Of a DNA stretch of 64,000 bases, positions 8,232-15,675 are shown piece by piece. Numbering within the stretch: the first letter of the stretch is position 1; the number at the start of each line of letters is the position of its first letter. The stretch covers positions 62,001 through 126,000 of the forward strand of contig OZ242278.1 of the NCBI GenBank assembly GCA_965207475.1, read 5' to 3'. This DNA is from WTFY01 sp011523795 (GTDB taxonomy: Bacteria; Pseudomonadota; Gammaproteobacteria; UBA4575). The notes under the pieces are model-generated. The model was not told the origin of the DNA. It worked only from the letters and a program-made list of their open reading frames with translations, and did not search any database. The position numbers were made by a program, and so were the translations under genes.

Positions 8232-8939
8232 ATGGTAGTGAGTACCTATTCACAAAAACAGAGATTATTGGAAATGACTAAAATGCTGGTGTTTAGCTTG
8301 TTGTTTTGGGCATGCATGTCTCCGTATTTGGTTCAAGCTAGAGTACCCATGGAGCCTATAGCAGGCAATTCTTTTGCAGAAGACTTTAGCTTGAATTCTG
8401 TAGGGGGCACGAAGATCAGATTGAAAGATTTTCAGGGAAAGTTTGTACTACTGAATTTTTGGGCCACATGGTGCGCACCATGCAGAAATGAGATGCCTGC
8501 TTTGGATAATTTGCACAATGCAATGCGTCGCAATGGTCTGGAGGTGATAGGTGTGCATGTAGGTCCTAGCCTTGAGAGTGTTACAAAATTCCTGGATCAA
8601 GTACCTGTTGAATTCACTATCTTGATTGATCAGGATATGAGACTTGCAAACTGGGGGGTGTTGGGCTTGCCAACGACGTTTTTAGTTAATCCTGAGGGCC
8701 GGTTAGTCTACAAAGCTGTTGGTGAGCGGGAATGGGACTCACCAGCGATAAAAAAGTTTTTGACGAGAGTAATATCTGGTCATGCTCAGATAGTACATTC
8801 TCATCAGGATGCGTCAACTGAATCTTTCCTGAAACAGTTGAAAAGAGTCTTTAAACGGTTGTATCAAAAAACAGTTGGTCAGCTACTTACTGACATGGAT
8901 CACAGGTTATTCTATCAGCCTTATAATCTTTCAGCCTGA
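8232..8939 (+). CDS. TlpA-like thioredoxin-family periplasmic protein
   Basis: The 235-residue product has a signal or anchor at its N terminus (MLVFSLLFWACMSPYLVQA) and a thioredoxin fold with the redox motif WCAPC in LLNFWATWCAPCRNEMPALDN and the cis-proline region LGLPTTFLVNPEG. TlpA/ResA-type proteins reduce disulfides in the periplasm, for example in SCO proteins, CuA sites or apocytochrome c. About 170 bases separate it from the MauG-like gene, on the same strand, so it probably belongs to the methanethiol-oxidase locus as the reductant for the SCO proteins. A Lys/Arg-rich tail of about 60 residues extends past the usual end of the domain. The start may be the ATG at 8232 or the one at 8274 (MTKMLVFS). 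Confidence 0.85.
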   Translation: MVVSTYSQKQRLLEMTKMLVFSLLFWACMSPYLVQARVPMEPIAGNSFAEDFSLNSVGGTKIRLKDFQGKFVLLNFWATWCAPCRNEMPALDNLHNAMRRNGLEVIGVHVGPSLESVTKFLDQVPVEFTILIDQDMRLANWGVLGLPTTFLVNPEGRLVYKAVGEREWDSPAIKKFLTRVISGHAQIVHSHQDASTESFLKQLKRVFKRLYQKTVGQLLTDMDHRLFYQPYNLSA

Positions 8940-8966
8940 CAGAATAACCTGTAATTCAGTAACGTC

Positions 8967-9239
8967 TTATTCAGCCGTGGTTGGGCTGATAACTGTTTTG
9001 ATTTCAGCTATCTTATTTGCTGGGAATCCACCTTCTTCAGCATGCTTGCGAATTTCATCTTCATTGGGCGCAATATAGGTACAGTATATCTTGTTATCTG
9101 TAACAAAACTTTCAACCCACTGAATCTGAGGACCCATTTCTCTTAAGATACTGCATGATTTCTGAGAAATACCCTTGAGGTCATCTGCCTGCAGATCTCC
9201 AGCTCCCGGGATTTCGCGTTCAATTATATATTTTGGCAT
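8967..9239 (-). CDS. DUF4242 protein
   Basis: The 90-residue product begins MPKYIIEREIPGAGDL and contains VESFVTDNKIYCTYIAPNE and RKHAEEGGFPANKIAEI. This is the pattern of DUF4242 (SCO4226-like) small ferredoxin-fold proteins, one of which was reported to bind nickel. The function is unknown. The start is supported by TAGGAGAAATTTGCT just upstream on the minus strand. It is convergent with the TlpA-like gene. Confidence 0.8.
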   Translation of the reverse strand: MPKYIIEREIPGAGDLQADDLKGISQKSCSILREMGPQIQWVESFVTDNKIYCTYIAPNEDEIRKHAEEGGFPANKIAEIKTVISPTTAE

Positions 9240-10021
9240 AGCAAATTTCTCCTAATTGCATAAACTAATACAGGCAAATTCACGCCTGCCGTTACAAACA
9301 AGCTATTTATCTTCTGTCAGGCATAGTAACAAATTTTACTGTAAAGGTTGCTGCCTGTGAAATCCCTGCCAATTTTCACCACTTATCCTGAACGTTTCAA
9401 ATATAATCATGGTGGCGAATTTCGGAAATAGTGTCATACCAGATTGATAATCCCCAATTCAAAAGCATCCATTCCTTAGAATTGGGTAGTCGGATAACTT
9501 CTCTATTTTTTGGTCCGCAAGCTGGAATGTATTTGAAAGGAAATCTTCTTGAAAGACAGTTTGAGGTATGTCAGTCGGGTTTTACGGGTTCTGAGAGACT
9601 TAAAGCCGACAGAATCTGACATTATTTCAAATGCAGATTCATTGTAAACCATGTCTTCAATTGTTTATTGGCTAAGCCTAATAATAAATTTTAGTTCTGA
9701 TCATTGATTCTGAGTGAAAAACAACCCATTCTGGTTATTCTAGTGATGAATTGGGTCTCTGCTTCTCTTGAAAGCCAGTTACAATGGTGACTGTAAGAGT
9801 AACTAGGTCGGAGCAGGTTTTCCTCACAAATTTTGTTTAATATACTCAAAAATTTTGTTTAGTATGGTAATATCGAGGCGTCGAAGAGTTAGCACACACT
9901 ACCGCCCAAGGAAGGATCTGGTAGGCTACAGGCAGTCTGATGCTAGATGGACCCTGACTGCAACTCCATTTTCTCTCGCCCCGACTCAATCGTAGCTATA
10001 TTATTTCAGGGGTCAAATATT
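9240..10021. other. 782-base regulatory gap before the formylmethanofuran operon
   Basis: This is the longest gene-poor stretch between operons. A 62-codon frame (9431-9619, GTG start) has no ribosome site or recognisable domain, and I do not call it. The distal part holds a tandem direct repeat at 9828-9861 (separate entry). A long leader of more than 150 bases separates that repeat from the first gene at 10022, leaving space for RNA-level control, though I see no known riboswitch. Confidence 0.5.
9828..9861 (+). promoter_or_regulatory. Tandem direct repeat AAATTTTGTTTA, possible operator
   Basis: The 12-mer AAATTTTGTTTA occurs at 9828-9839 and again at 9850-9861. The copies are 22 bases apart, close to two helical turns, so a dimeric or tandem regulator could bind one face. 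Each copy is followed by a TAT-containing hexamer (TATACT 9841-9846, TATGGT 9863-9868). They lie upstream of the formylmethanofuran operon. Confidence 0.45.
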
Positions 10022-10366
10022 GTGGAAACGATGTTACTCGTACCTGGCCGATCTCAGAGTCAAGGGACATCCCTGAACAAAGGTAAGCTGAAGGATGAAT
10101 ATCTGGTAGTGACTGCGACTGCTGAATTGAATGAGAATGATATGCGTAGATTAAAACTTGTAGATGGTGACAAGATTCGGTTGGCGTCAGAAGTAGGACA
10201 GACAGTCGTGGCATGTAAAGCCAAGAAGCAGGACGATTTGCCTGAGGGAATGATTTTTATTCCATATGGACCATCATCAAGCCAATTGATGGGATCAGAC
10301 ACGGCAGCATCAGGTATGCCCATGTCGAAACATATGGAGGTCAGTGTGGAAAAAGTAGAAAGTTAA
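10022..10366 (+). CDS. fwdD: Formylmethanofuran dehydrogenase subunit D-like (molybdopterin-binding)
   Basis: The 114-residue protein matches the small molybdopterin-dinucleotide-binding subunit of archaeal Fwd/Fmd. Recognisable segments are GTSLNKGKLKDEY, LVDGDKIRLASEVGQTVV, PEGMIFIPYGPSSSQLMG and SGMPMSKHMEVSVE; the last two align with the archaeal IPYGPWAN...GMPDFKG pattern. In archaea this double-psi beta-barrel packs on the B subunit and holds the pterin. The subunit is absent from the classical methylotroph Fhc hydrolase operon (fhcCDAB). I chose GTG 10022 for its AGGGG at 10008-10012; ATG 10031 is an alternative. Longer in-frame starts (from 9947) add residues with no family match. It heads the operon, 25 bases before fwdB. 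Confidence 0.85.
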   Translation: METMLLVPGRSQSQGTSLNKGKLKDEYLVVTATAELNENDMRRLKLVDGDKIRLASEVGQTVVACKAKKQDDLPEGMIFIPYGPSSSQLMGSDTAASGMPMSKHMEVSVEKVES

Positions 10367-10391
10367 ACTGAGAATCGTGTCAGGAAAAGCT

Positions 10392-11753
10392 ATGCCAGAA
10401 CCTAATCAACCAAGCCCTAAAGTAAAAAACAAAAATATCAAGATTGTGAAAGATGCAACTTGCACATTCTGCGGTTGTGTCTGTGATGATATGGAACTTA
10501 CTGTTGATCTTGACGAACATCGAATCACAAAGGCCAAGAGAGCTTGTGTACTTGGCCGTGCATGGTTTTACGAGCATACCCTGGAAGATAGACCGGTGGT
10601 ACTCATTGATGGCAAAGAGGCAACACTTGAAGAAGGTATGGATGTTGCTGCCCAGATCTTGGTAGATGCAAAGTTTCCTATTACCTATGGCCTCAGTGAC
10701 TGTACCTGTGAAGCACAGCGCATTGCTGTCGACATCATGGATACGATCAATGGCAATATCGATACAACTACGTCAGTGTGTCACGGCCCTTCGGGTATGG
10801 CATTTCAAGGTGTCGGTGAAAGTACCGCTACGCTTGGTGAAATTAGAAACAGGGCAGACCTTGTGATCTATTGGGGTGGCAATCCAGCAGAATCTCATCC
10901 GCGTCATTTCACGCGTTATGCGGTGACTCCAAAAGGCATGTACATCCCCAATGGGAAAAAAGACCGTACGGTTGTCTTGGTAGATGTGCGCAAAACTCCA
11001 AGCACACCTGTCGCCGATATTTTCGTGCGAGTAAAACCCGGAAAGGATTTTGAAGTGTTATGGGCGTTACGTGCGCTGGTCAAAGGGAAAAGAATAAGTA
11101 ATGACATTGAAGAGCAGACGGGTGTTTCGAGGGAAATGCTCGATGATCTGGTTTATCGTATGAAAAACTGCCAGTACGGGATACTGTTTTTGGGTATGGG
11201 TTTAACAATGACGCGTGGACGTCATTTCAATTCGGGTGCAATTTATTCGCTGGCAGCGGATCTCAATGAATATACTCACTTTGTTGCCAAACCTGTGCGT
11301 GGTCATGGGAATGTAACAGGTGCGGATAATGTGGTTTCCTGGCAGACAGGTTATCCGTTCGGAGTCAATTTTAATCGTGGATTTCCCAGGTTTAATCCGG
11401 GAGAGTTCACAACTAGTGATTTACTTGCTAGAGGTGAAACGGATGCGGCCATGATTATAGCTTCAGATCCAGCATCCAACTTCTCAAAGAAAGCCATTGA
11501 ACATTTGGCAAAAATTCCGGTTATCACAATGGATGCCAAGGAAACGCATACGACCAAACTTTCAAAAGTTCGATTTGCAGTTGCAACCTATGGAATCAAT
11601 ACTGGCGGCACAGTATACAGAATGGATGATATACCCATTTCCCTGCGCCCTGCTTTTGACTCACCATTCCCAACAGACCAGGAAATACTTGAAGGGATAC
11701 GCCAGCGTATAAGAAAACTTTTGACAGGAAGCAAAGCAAGAACTGCATTTTAG
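10392..11753 (+). CDS. fwdB: Formylmethanofuran dehydrogenase subunit B with intact Fe-S and metal-ligand cysteines
   Basis: The 453-residue product is the molybdopterin-oxidoreductase-fold B subunit of formylmethanofuran dehydrogenase/Fhc. Near the N terminus CTFCGCVC and RACVLG supply a Cx2Cx3C...C set (C24, C27, C31, C52 from this start) as in [4Fe-4S]-carrying archaeal FwdB. The segment YGLSDCTCEAQ aligns with archaeal S-x-x-CEAQ, whose cysteine ligates W or Mo; C106 takes that place. Later segments: VCHGPSGMAF, VIYWGGNPAESHPRH, VRGHGNVTGADNV. FhcB of methylotrophs such as Methylobacterium is described as lacking these features, so this copy looks redox-competent. The ATG at 10392 follows AGGAAAA at 10382; an in-frame GTG at 10377 would add five residues. 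Confidence 0.9.
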   Translation: MPEPNQPSPKVKNKNIKIVKDATCTFCGCVCDDMELTVDLDEHRITKAKRACVLGRAWFYEHTLEDRPVVLIDGKEATLEEGMDVAAQILVDAKFPITYGLSDCTCEAQRIAVDIMDTINGNIDTTTSVCHGPSGMAFQGVGESTATLGEIRNRADLVIYWGGNPAESHPRHFTRYAVTPKGMYIPNGKKDRTVVLVDVRKTPSTPVADIFVRVKPGKDFEVLWALRALVKGKRISNDIEEQTGVSREMLDDLVYRMKNCQYGILFLGMGLTMTRGRHFNSGAIYSLAADLNEYTHFVAKPVRGHGNVTGADNVVSWQTGYPFGVNFNRGFPRFNPGEFTTSDLLARGETDAAMIIASDPASNFSKKAIEHLAKIPVITMDAKETHTTKLSKVRFAVATYGINTGGTVYRMDDIPISLRPAFDSPFPTDQEILEGIRQRIRKLLTGSKARTAF

Positions 11754-11824
11754 GAGCTTTATTGCCTGTTGGCCTTCATGGTGCGGTTTGGCAGTAACCA
11801 CGTGACTATAGTAGCCAAAAAGAG

Positions 11825-13471
11825 ATGTCGTCTGAATTAATAATTGTAAATGGTCAGGTATATGACCCTGCCAATCATGTAGATGGAGAGGTCAAGGATA
11901 TATGTGTCAGAGATGGCAAGATTGTAGAATCTGTATCGAAGTCTGCAACTAGGATTGATGCGCATGGCATGGTCGTGATGCCAGGTGCTATTGACATTCA
12001 TTGTCATATTGCAGGGCCCAAGGTGAATCTGGCTCGAAAATTAATGCCAGAAGATCATCGTCTGGATGTTCATCCCAAAACTGCGGTTACACGCTCAGGT
12101 ACTGGAGGCATTGTTCCTTCGACATTTGCAACTGGTTACCGTTATTGCACTATGGGCTATACGACGGCAATGGAAGCGGCTGTTCCTCCAATTACTGCAA
12201 GACATGTATTGGAAGAGCTAGACGACACACCAGTGATTGACAAGGGATTCTATGTGCTGCTGGGGAATAACGCCTTCCTATACAAATTATTGAAAGAGGG
12301 GCGGAAAAATGAATTCAAGGAGGCGATTGCATGGTGGGTTAATGCCGTACATGCATACACTGTAAAACTAGTAAATACTGGCAGCGATGAGCTATGGAAA
12401 GGCCGAAAAAATGCAAACATCACGAACGTGAACGAAAACATTGATCATTACGACATTACTCCTGTTCATGTGATGGAAAGTTTTATTGAGGCAGCACACG
12501 AATTAGGGTTACCCCATCCTCCCCACATTCACTGCAATAACTTGGGACACAGCGGTAATATCAGCACTACGCTGGATACGATGAAAGCGGCACAAGGCAG
12601 GCGTGTACATATGGCTCATATCCAGTTTCACAGCTTTGGCGGTGAATTGAATAAAAACCCTGTATCTGGTGCAAGAGAGATTATCGATTACATAAACGAC
12701 CATGAAAATATCACTTCAGATGTGGGTCAAGTCATGTTTGGTAAGGCTACTGCAATGACGGCAGATGCTCCGCTTGCCTGGATGCTGCGCAATGTTAAGC
12801 TTGACAAGTGGGTAAATGCAGATACGGAATGTGAGAGTGGTTGTGGAATCCTTCCATTTTCTTACCAAGAGGCTATCTACACGCACACACTGCAGTGGGC
12901 AATGGGTTTGGAATTGTTTTTGATGTCTAAAGACCCATGGAGAGTATTGATGTCCACTGACCATCCTAATGGGGGTTCATTTATGAACTATCCAAAGTTA
13001 ATCAAATTATTGATGGACAGTGCTTATCGAAGAGAGGCATTAAGCCACCTGAATCAAAAAGCCATAAATAAAACAGTATTGAAGGACTTAGACCGTGAGT
13101 ACACCCTGAATGAGATTGCAATCATTACACGCGCGGGACCTGCAAGAGCGTTGGGTTTGGCAAACAAGGGCCATCTAGGAGTGGGGGCAGATGCTGACAT
13201 CACGATATACACAGAAGAAGAAGACAGGGAGCAGATGTTTAATGCGCCCCGTTACGTGATTAAAGACGGTATAACTGTAATCAAGGATCATGAATTTGCG
13301 ACTGATCACAGAGGTAAAATTCTGCATTCCAAACCAGGCTACAATGAAGACATCGCAGGTGAAATAGAACCATTTTTTGAAGATTATTATTCAGTCAAGT
13401 TCAGCAACTATGCTGTCAGTGATGACTATCTGCATCTTCATGAGGAAATTCCTACGCATCCAAAATCATGA
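11825..13471 (+). CDS. fwdA: Formylmethanofuran dehydrogenase / Fhc subunit A (amidohydrolase)
   Basis: This 548-residue amidohydrolase-superfamily subunit hydrolyses (or in reverse forms) the formyl-furan cofactor bond. Metal ligands visible: H59 and H61 in GAIDIHCHIAGP, a lysine (K181) in AYTVKLVNTG at the place of the carboxylated lysine, histidines in HIHCNNLGHSGN, and the aspartate in STDHPNGGSF. The order after fwdB and overlap with ftr by four bases (ATGA) show a tightly coupled operon. In archaea formate made here moves by an internal channel to the metal site of subunit B; in methylotroph Fhc free formate is released. The B and D subunits encoded beside it leave both options open here. 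Confidence 0.93.
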   Translation: MSSELIIVNGQVYDPANHVDGEVKDICVRDGKIVESVSKSATRIDAHGMVVMPGAIDIHCHIAGPKVNLARKLMPEDHRLDVHPKTAVTRSGTGGIVPSTFATGYRYCTMGYTTAMEAAVPPITARHVLEELDDTPVIDKGFYVLLGNNAFLYKLLKEGRKNEFKEAIAWWVNAVHAYTVKLVNTGSDELWKGRKNANITNVNENIDHYDITPVHVMESFIEAAHELGLPHPPHIHCNNLGHSGNISTTLDTMKAAQGRRVHMAHIQFHSFGGELNKNPVSGAREIIDYINDHENITSDVGQVMFGKATAMTADAPLAWMLRNVKLDKWVNADTECESGCGILPFSYQEAIYTHTLQWAMGLELFLMSKDPWRVLMSTDHPNGGSFMNYPKLIKLLMDSAYRREALSHLNQKAINKTVLKDLDREYTLNEIAIITRAGPARALGLANKGHLGVGADADITIYTEEEDREQMFNAPRYVIKDGITVIKDHEFATDHRGKILHSKPGYNEDIAGEIEPFFEDYYSVKFSNYAVSDDYLHLHEEIPTHPKS

Positions 13472-14367
13472 AGATTGGAAAAACAGAAATCGCTGATACA
13501 TTTGCTGAAGCTTTTGAAATGTGGGGTGCTCGTATCATTATTACAGCTGACAGCAAGCAGTGGGCGCGCGCCGCAGCCGCTTCGATGACAGGATTTGCAA
13601 CTTCTGTCATTCGCTGCAAGCTCGAAGCTGCAGTTGAATGTGAAATTCGCAAAGAAGATACACCTGACAACCGCCCAGGAGTCAGTGTGCTGCTGTTCAC
13701 AATGAGTGGGAAAACAATTGCAGGTCAGTTAATTGACCGGATAGGACAATGCGTGATGACATGTCCGACGACTGCGGCATATAACGGGATCGAGTCAGAT
13801 AAAACAGTTTCAGTTGGTGGGAAATTACGTTTCTTTGGTGACGGGTACCAGATCAGCAAGGTTTTATGCGGCCGAAGGATCTGGCGTATCCCCATTATGG
13901 AAGGTGAGTTCCTGATCGAGGATACATTTGGAATTCAGCCAGCTGTAGGTGGTGGAAATTTGATAATTCTTGGCACTAGCAAATACTCAGCATTACAAGC
14001 TGCAACTGCTGCAAGCAGTGCCATGCGGGAGGTTGCTGGTGTATTCCTGCCATTTCCTCAAGGAGTAGTGGGTTCAGGGAGTAAGATAGGTTCACGATAC
14101 AAGGCCATGATAGCTTCAACGAATGATCTGTATTGTCCAACCCTGCGTTCGATTGCCAATAATGGCGTTCTGCCTGACAATGTGGAGGCCGTTTATGAGA
14201 TTGTTGTGGACGGACTGAATGAAGAAGCTGTGAAAGAGGCCATGCGTCGAGGCATGCACGCTGCTGCAAGAAAAGGAATTATAATGATCACTGCTGGAAA
14301 TTACGGTGGAAAATTAGGGAAATATAAATTCAGCTTGCATGAAATTCTAAATGGAACAGTTAGTTAA
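13468..14367 (+). CDS. ftr: Formylmethanofuran--tetrahydromethanopterin formyltransferase
   Basis: The 299-residue enzyme (FhcD in methylotrophs) moves the formyl group between H4MPT and methanofuran/methylofuran. Its N terminus, MKIGKTEIADTFAEAFEMWG, with ARIIITADS right after it, is a strong family signature. Others are GQCVMTCPTTAAYNG, FGDGYQISK, EGEFLIEDTFG and RYKAMIASTNDLYCPTLR. The length equals the archaeal and bacterial enzymes. It starts inside the last codons of fwdA (ATGA overlap) and is followed by subunit C, so it is probably part of the same complex, as FhcD is in Methylobacterium. Confidence 0.96.
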   Translation: MKIGKTEIADTFAEAFEMWGARIIITADSKQWARAAAASMTGFATSVIRCKLEAAVECEIRKEDTPDNRPGVSVLLFTMSGKTIAGQLIDRIGQCVMTCPTTAAYNGIESDKTVSVGGKLRFFGDGYQISKVLCGRRIWRIPIMEGEFLIEDTFGIQPAVGGGNLIILGTSKYSALQAATAASSAMREVAGVFLPFPQGVVGSGSKIGSRYKAMIASTNDLYCPTLRSIANNGVLPDNVEAVYEIVVDGLNEEAVKEAMRRGMHAAARKGIIMITAGNYGGKLGKYKFSLHEILNGTVS

Positions 14368-14388
14368 AACAATTTTTTCAATTGATTT

Positions 14389-15204
14389 ATGACAACACTT
14401 CTGAGTTTGCATTCCCAGCCGGATGTTCCATTAGAGGCTGACACAATCAGTCCTGACGCAATTACAGGATTGTCTGAGTTAGGCATTGAACATTTGCAGG
14501 TTTTACATGGGAATATCAAGGCGAGGGTTGGCGACTTTTTTAAAGTGACTGGGAAGGGTGTCTCCGACATCTGTTTAGAAGGCGATTTGAGCAAAGTAAA
14601 GATGATCGGAGCCAGCATGTCAGTCGGGAGTATTACGGTTGAAGGCAATGTTGGCATGCATGTTGGCATAGGCATGTCAGGGGGCCAGATACTGGTCAAG
14701 GGCGACGCATCAGACTGGGTAGGTCCTGAGATGACGGGTGGACGCATAATTGTCAAGGGAAATGCTGGGCACATGGTAGGCAGCGCATTCCGCGGACAGG
14801 CTGTTGGAATTACAGGTGGAGAAATCTTCATTCATGGTGATGCAAAGAATGAGATAGGCAATTCCATGCGACGCGGGCTGATTGTAATCGGTGGTGATGC
14901 GGGAGATTTTACAGGAGTAAACATGCGCGCAGGTACAATCATCGTTATGGGCAAGATGGGTATTCGTACAGGCGCTGGAATGATACGCGGAACAGTCGCT
15001 TGTTTCGAGGATGCACCAATGTTGCCTAGTTTTGAATATTCGTGTAAATATCAGCCTTTATTCTTGCGCCTTTACCTGATAAGGCTGCAGAAAAATGGGT
15101 TCGGAAACAAAATAGAGGACAGACACCTGAACGGCAAATACAGACGCTTCAGCGGAGACGGGATTGAACTTAATCGTGGTGAGATCTTGCTTTACTTGCG
15201 GTAA
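14389..15204 (+). CDS. fwdC: Formylmethanofuran dehydrogenase / Fhc subunit C
   Basis: The 271-residue protein has the right-handed beta-helix built of GxxGxxxGxx(I/V)xVxG repeats, also found in the C-terminal domain of glutamate synthase: GNVGMHVGIGMSGGQILVKG, DWVGPEMTGGRIIVKGNAGH, NEIGNSMRRGLIVIGGDAGD. It is a structural subunit that holds A and B together and contacts Ftr. The C-terminal 70 residues (PSFEYSCKYQPLFLRLYL onward) form the usual Fhc-type tail. It lies 21 bases after ftr. Confidence 0.93.
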   Translation: MTTLLSLHSQPDVPLEADTISPDAITGLSELGIEHLQVLHGNIKARVGDFFKVTGKGVSDICLEGDLSKVKMIGASMSVGSITVEGNVGMHVGIGMSGGQILVKGDASDWVGPEMTGGRIIVKGNAGHMVGSAFRGQAVGITGGEIFIHGDAKNEIGNSMRRGLIVIGGDAGDFTGVNMRAGTIIVMGKMGIRTGAGMIRGTVACFEDAPMLPSFEYSCKYQPLFLRLYLIRLQKNGFGNKIEDRHLNGKYRRFSGDGIELNRGEILLYLR

Positions 15205-15278
15205 TCAAATACTCATTATGTAAGCTTTCGCCTTGGCAAGTCTGTTTTATCCCCGTTCATAGAATAGGAGACAGTTGC

Positions 15279-15584
15279 ATGACTACGGTTGTAACAGAAA
15301 ATTGTAAAGGATGCAGATTCACAGACTGTGTAGCAGTGTGCCCTGTTGCATGCTTTCACTATGATGATGAAATGCTTTATATAGATCCGGATGTCTGTAT
15401 TGATTGCAGTGCCTGTATTCCGGAGTGTCCAGTAGAGGCAATATTTGAGGAGGACGATTTGCCGGAAGGCCTCGAAAATTGGGTAGAAATCAATGCGGAA
15501 AAAGCTCCTGATCTGCCTTTGATTGAAGAACCTATGGAACCACTCCCTGAAGCGGAAGATCGAAAGGCTGATCTGGGCTTTTGA
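15279..15584 (+). CDS. fdxA: 7Fe ferredoxin (FdxA-type, [3Fe-4S][4Fe-4S])
   Basis: The 101-residue ferredoxin begins MTTVVTENCKGCRFTDCVAV and continues CPVACFHYDD, then CIDCSACIPECPVEAIF. Cysteine spacing and the acidic tail (LPLIEEPMEPLPEAEDRK) match Azotobacter-type FdxA. Such proteins carry single electrons at low potential. The gene lies 74 bases after fwdC with its own AGGAGACAG ribosome site and is followed by a ferredoxin reductase. The archaeal enzyme passes electrons through FwdF/FwdG polyferredoxins, which are missing here; this ferredoxin is a natural replacement, but that link is inferred from position only. Confidence 0.93.
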   Translation: MTTVVTENCKGCRFTDCVAVCPVACFHYDDEMLYIDPDVCIDCSACIPECPVEAIFEEDDLPEGLENWVEINAEKAPDLPLIEEPMEPLPEAEDRKADLGF

Positions 15585-15675
15585 GGTATTGGTCAATGTT
15601 TTGCAGTTTTGACAGGTACAGTTTCTTTGCCTTCAAGCTAATACATGCATTAGCTGAGTCGGTTTAGGATTTTTT

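Noticed and set aside
9431..9619. 62-codon frame in the gap before the formyl-furan operon
   Set aside because: GTG start, no Shine-Dalgarno, no hydrophobic or domain pattern. It may be chance; left as intergenic.
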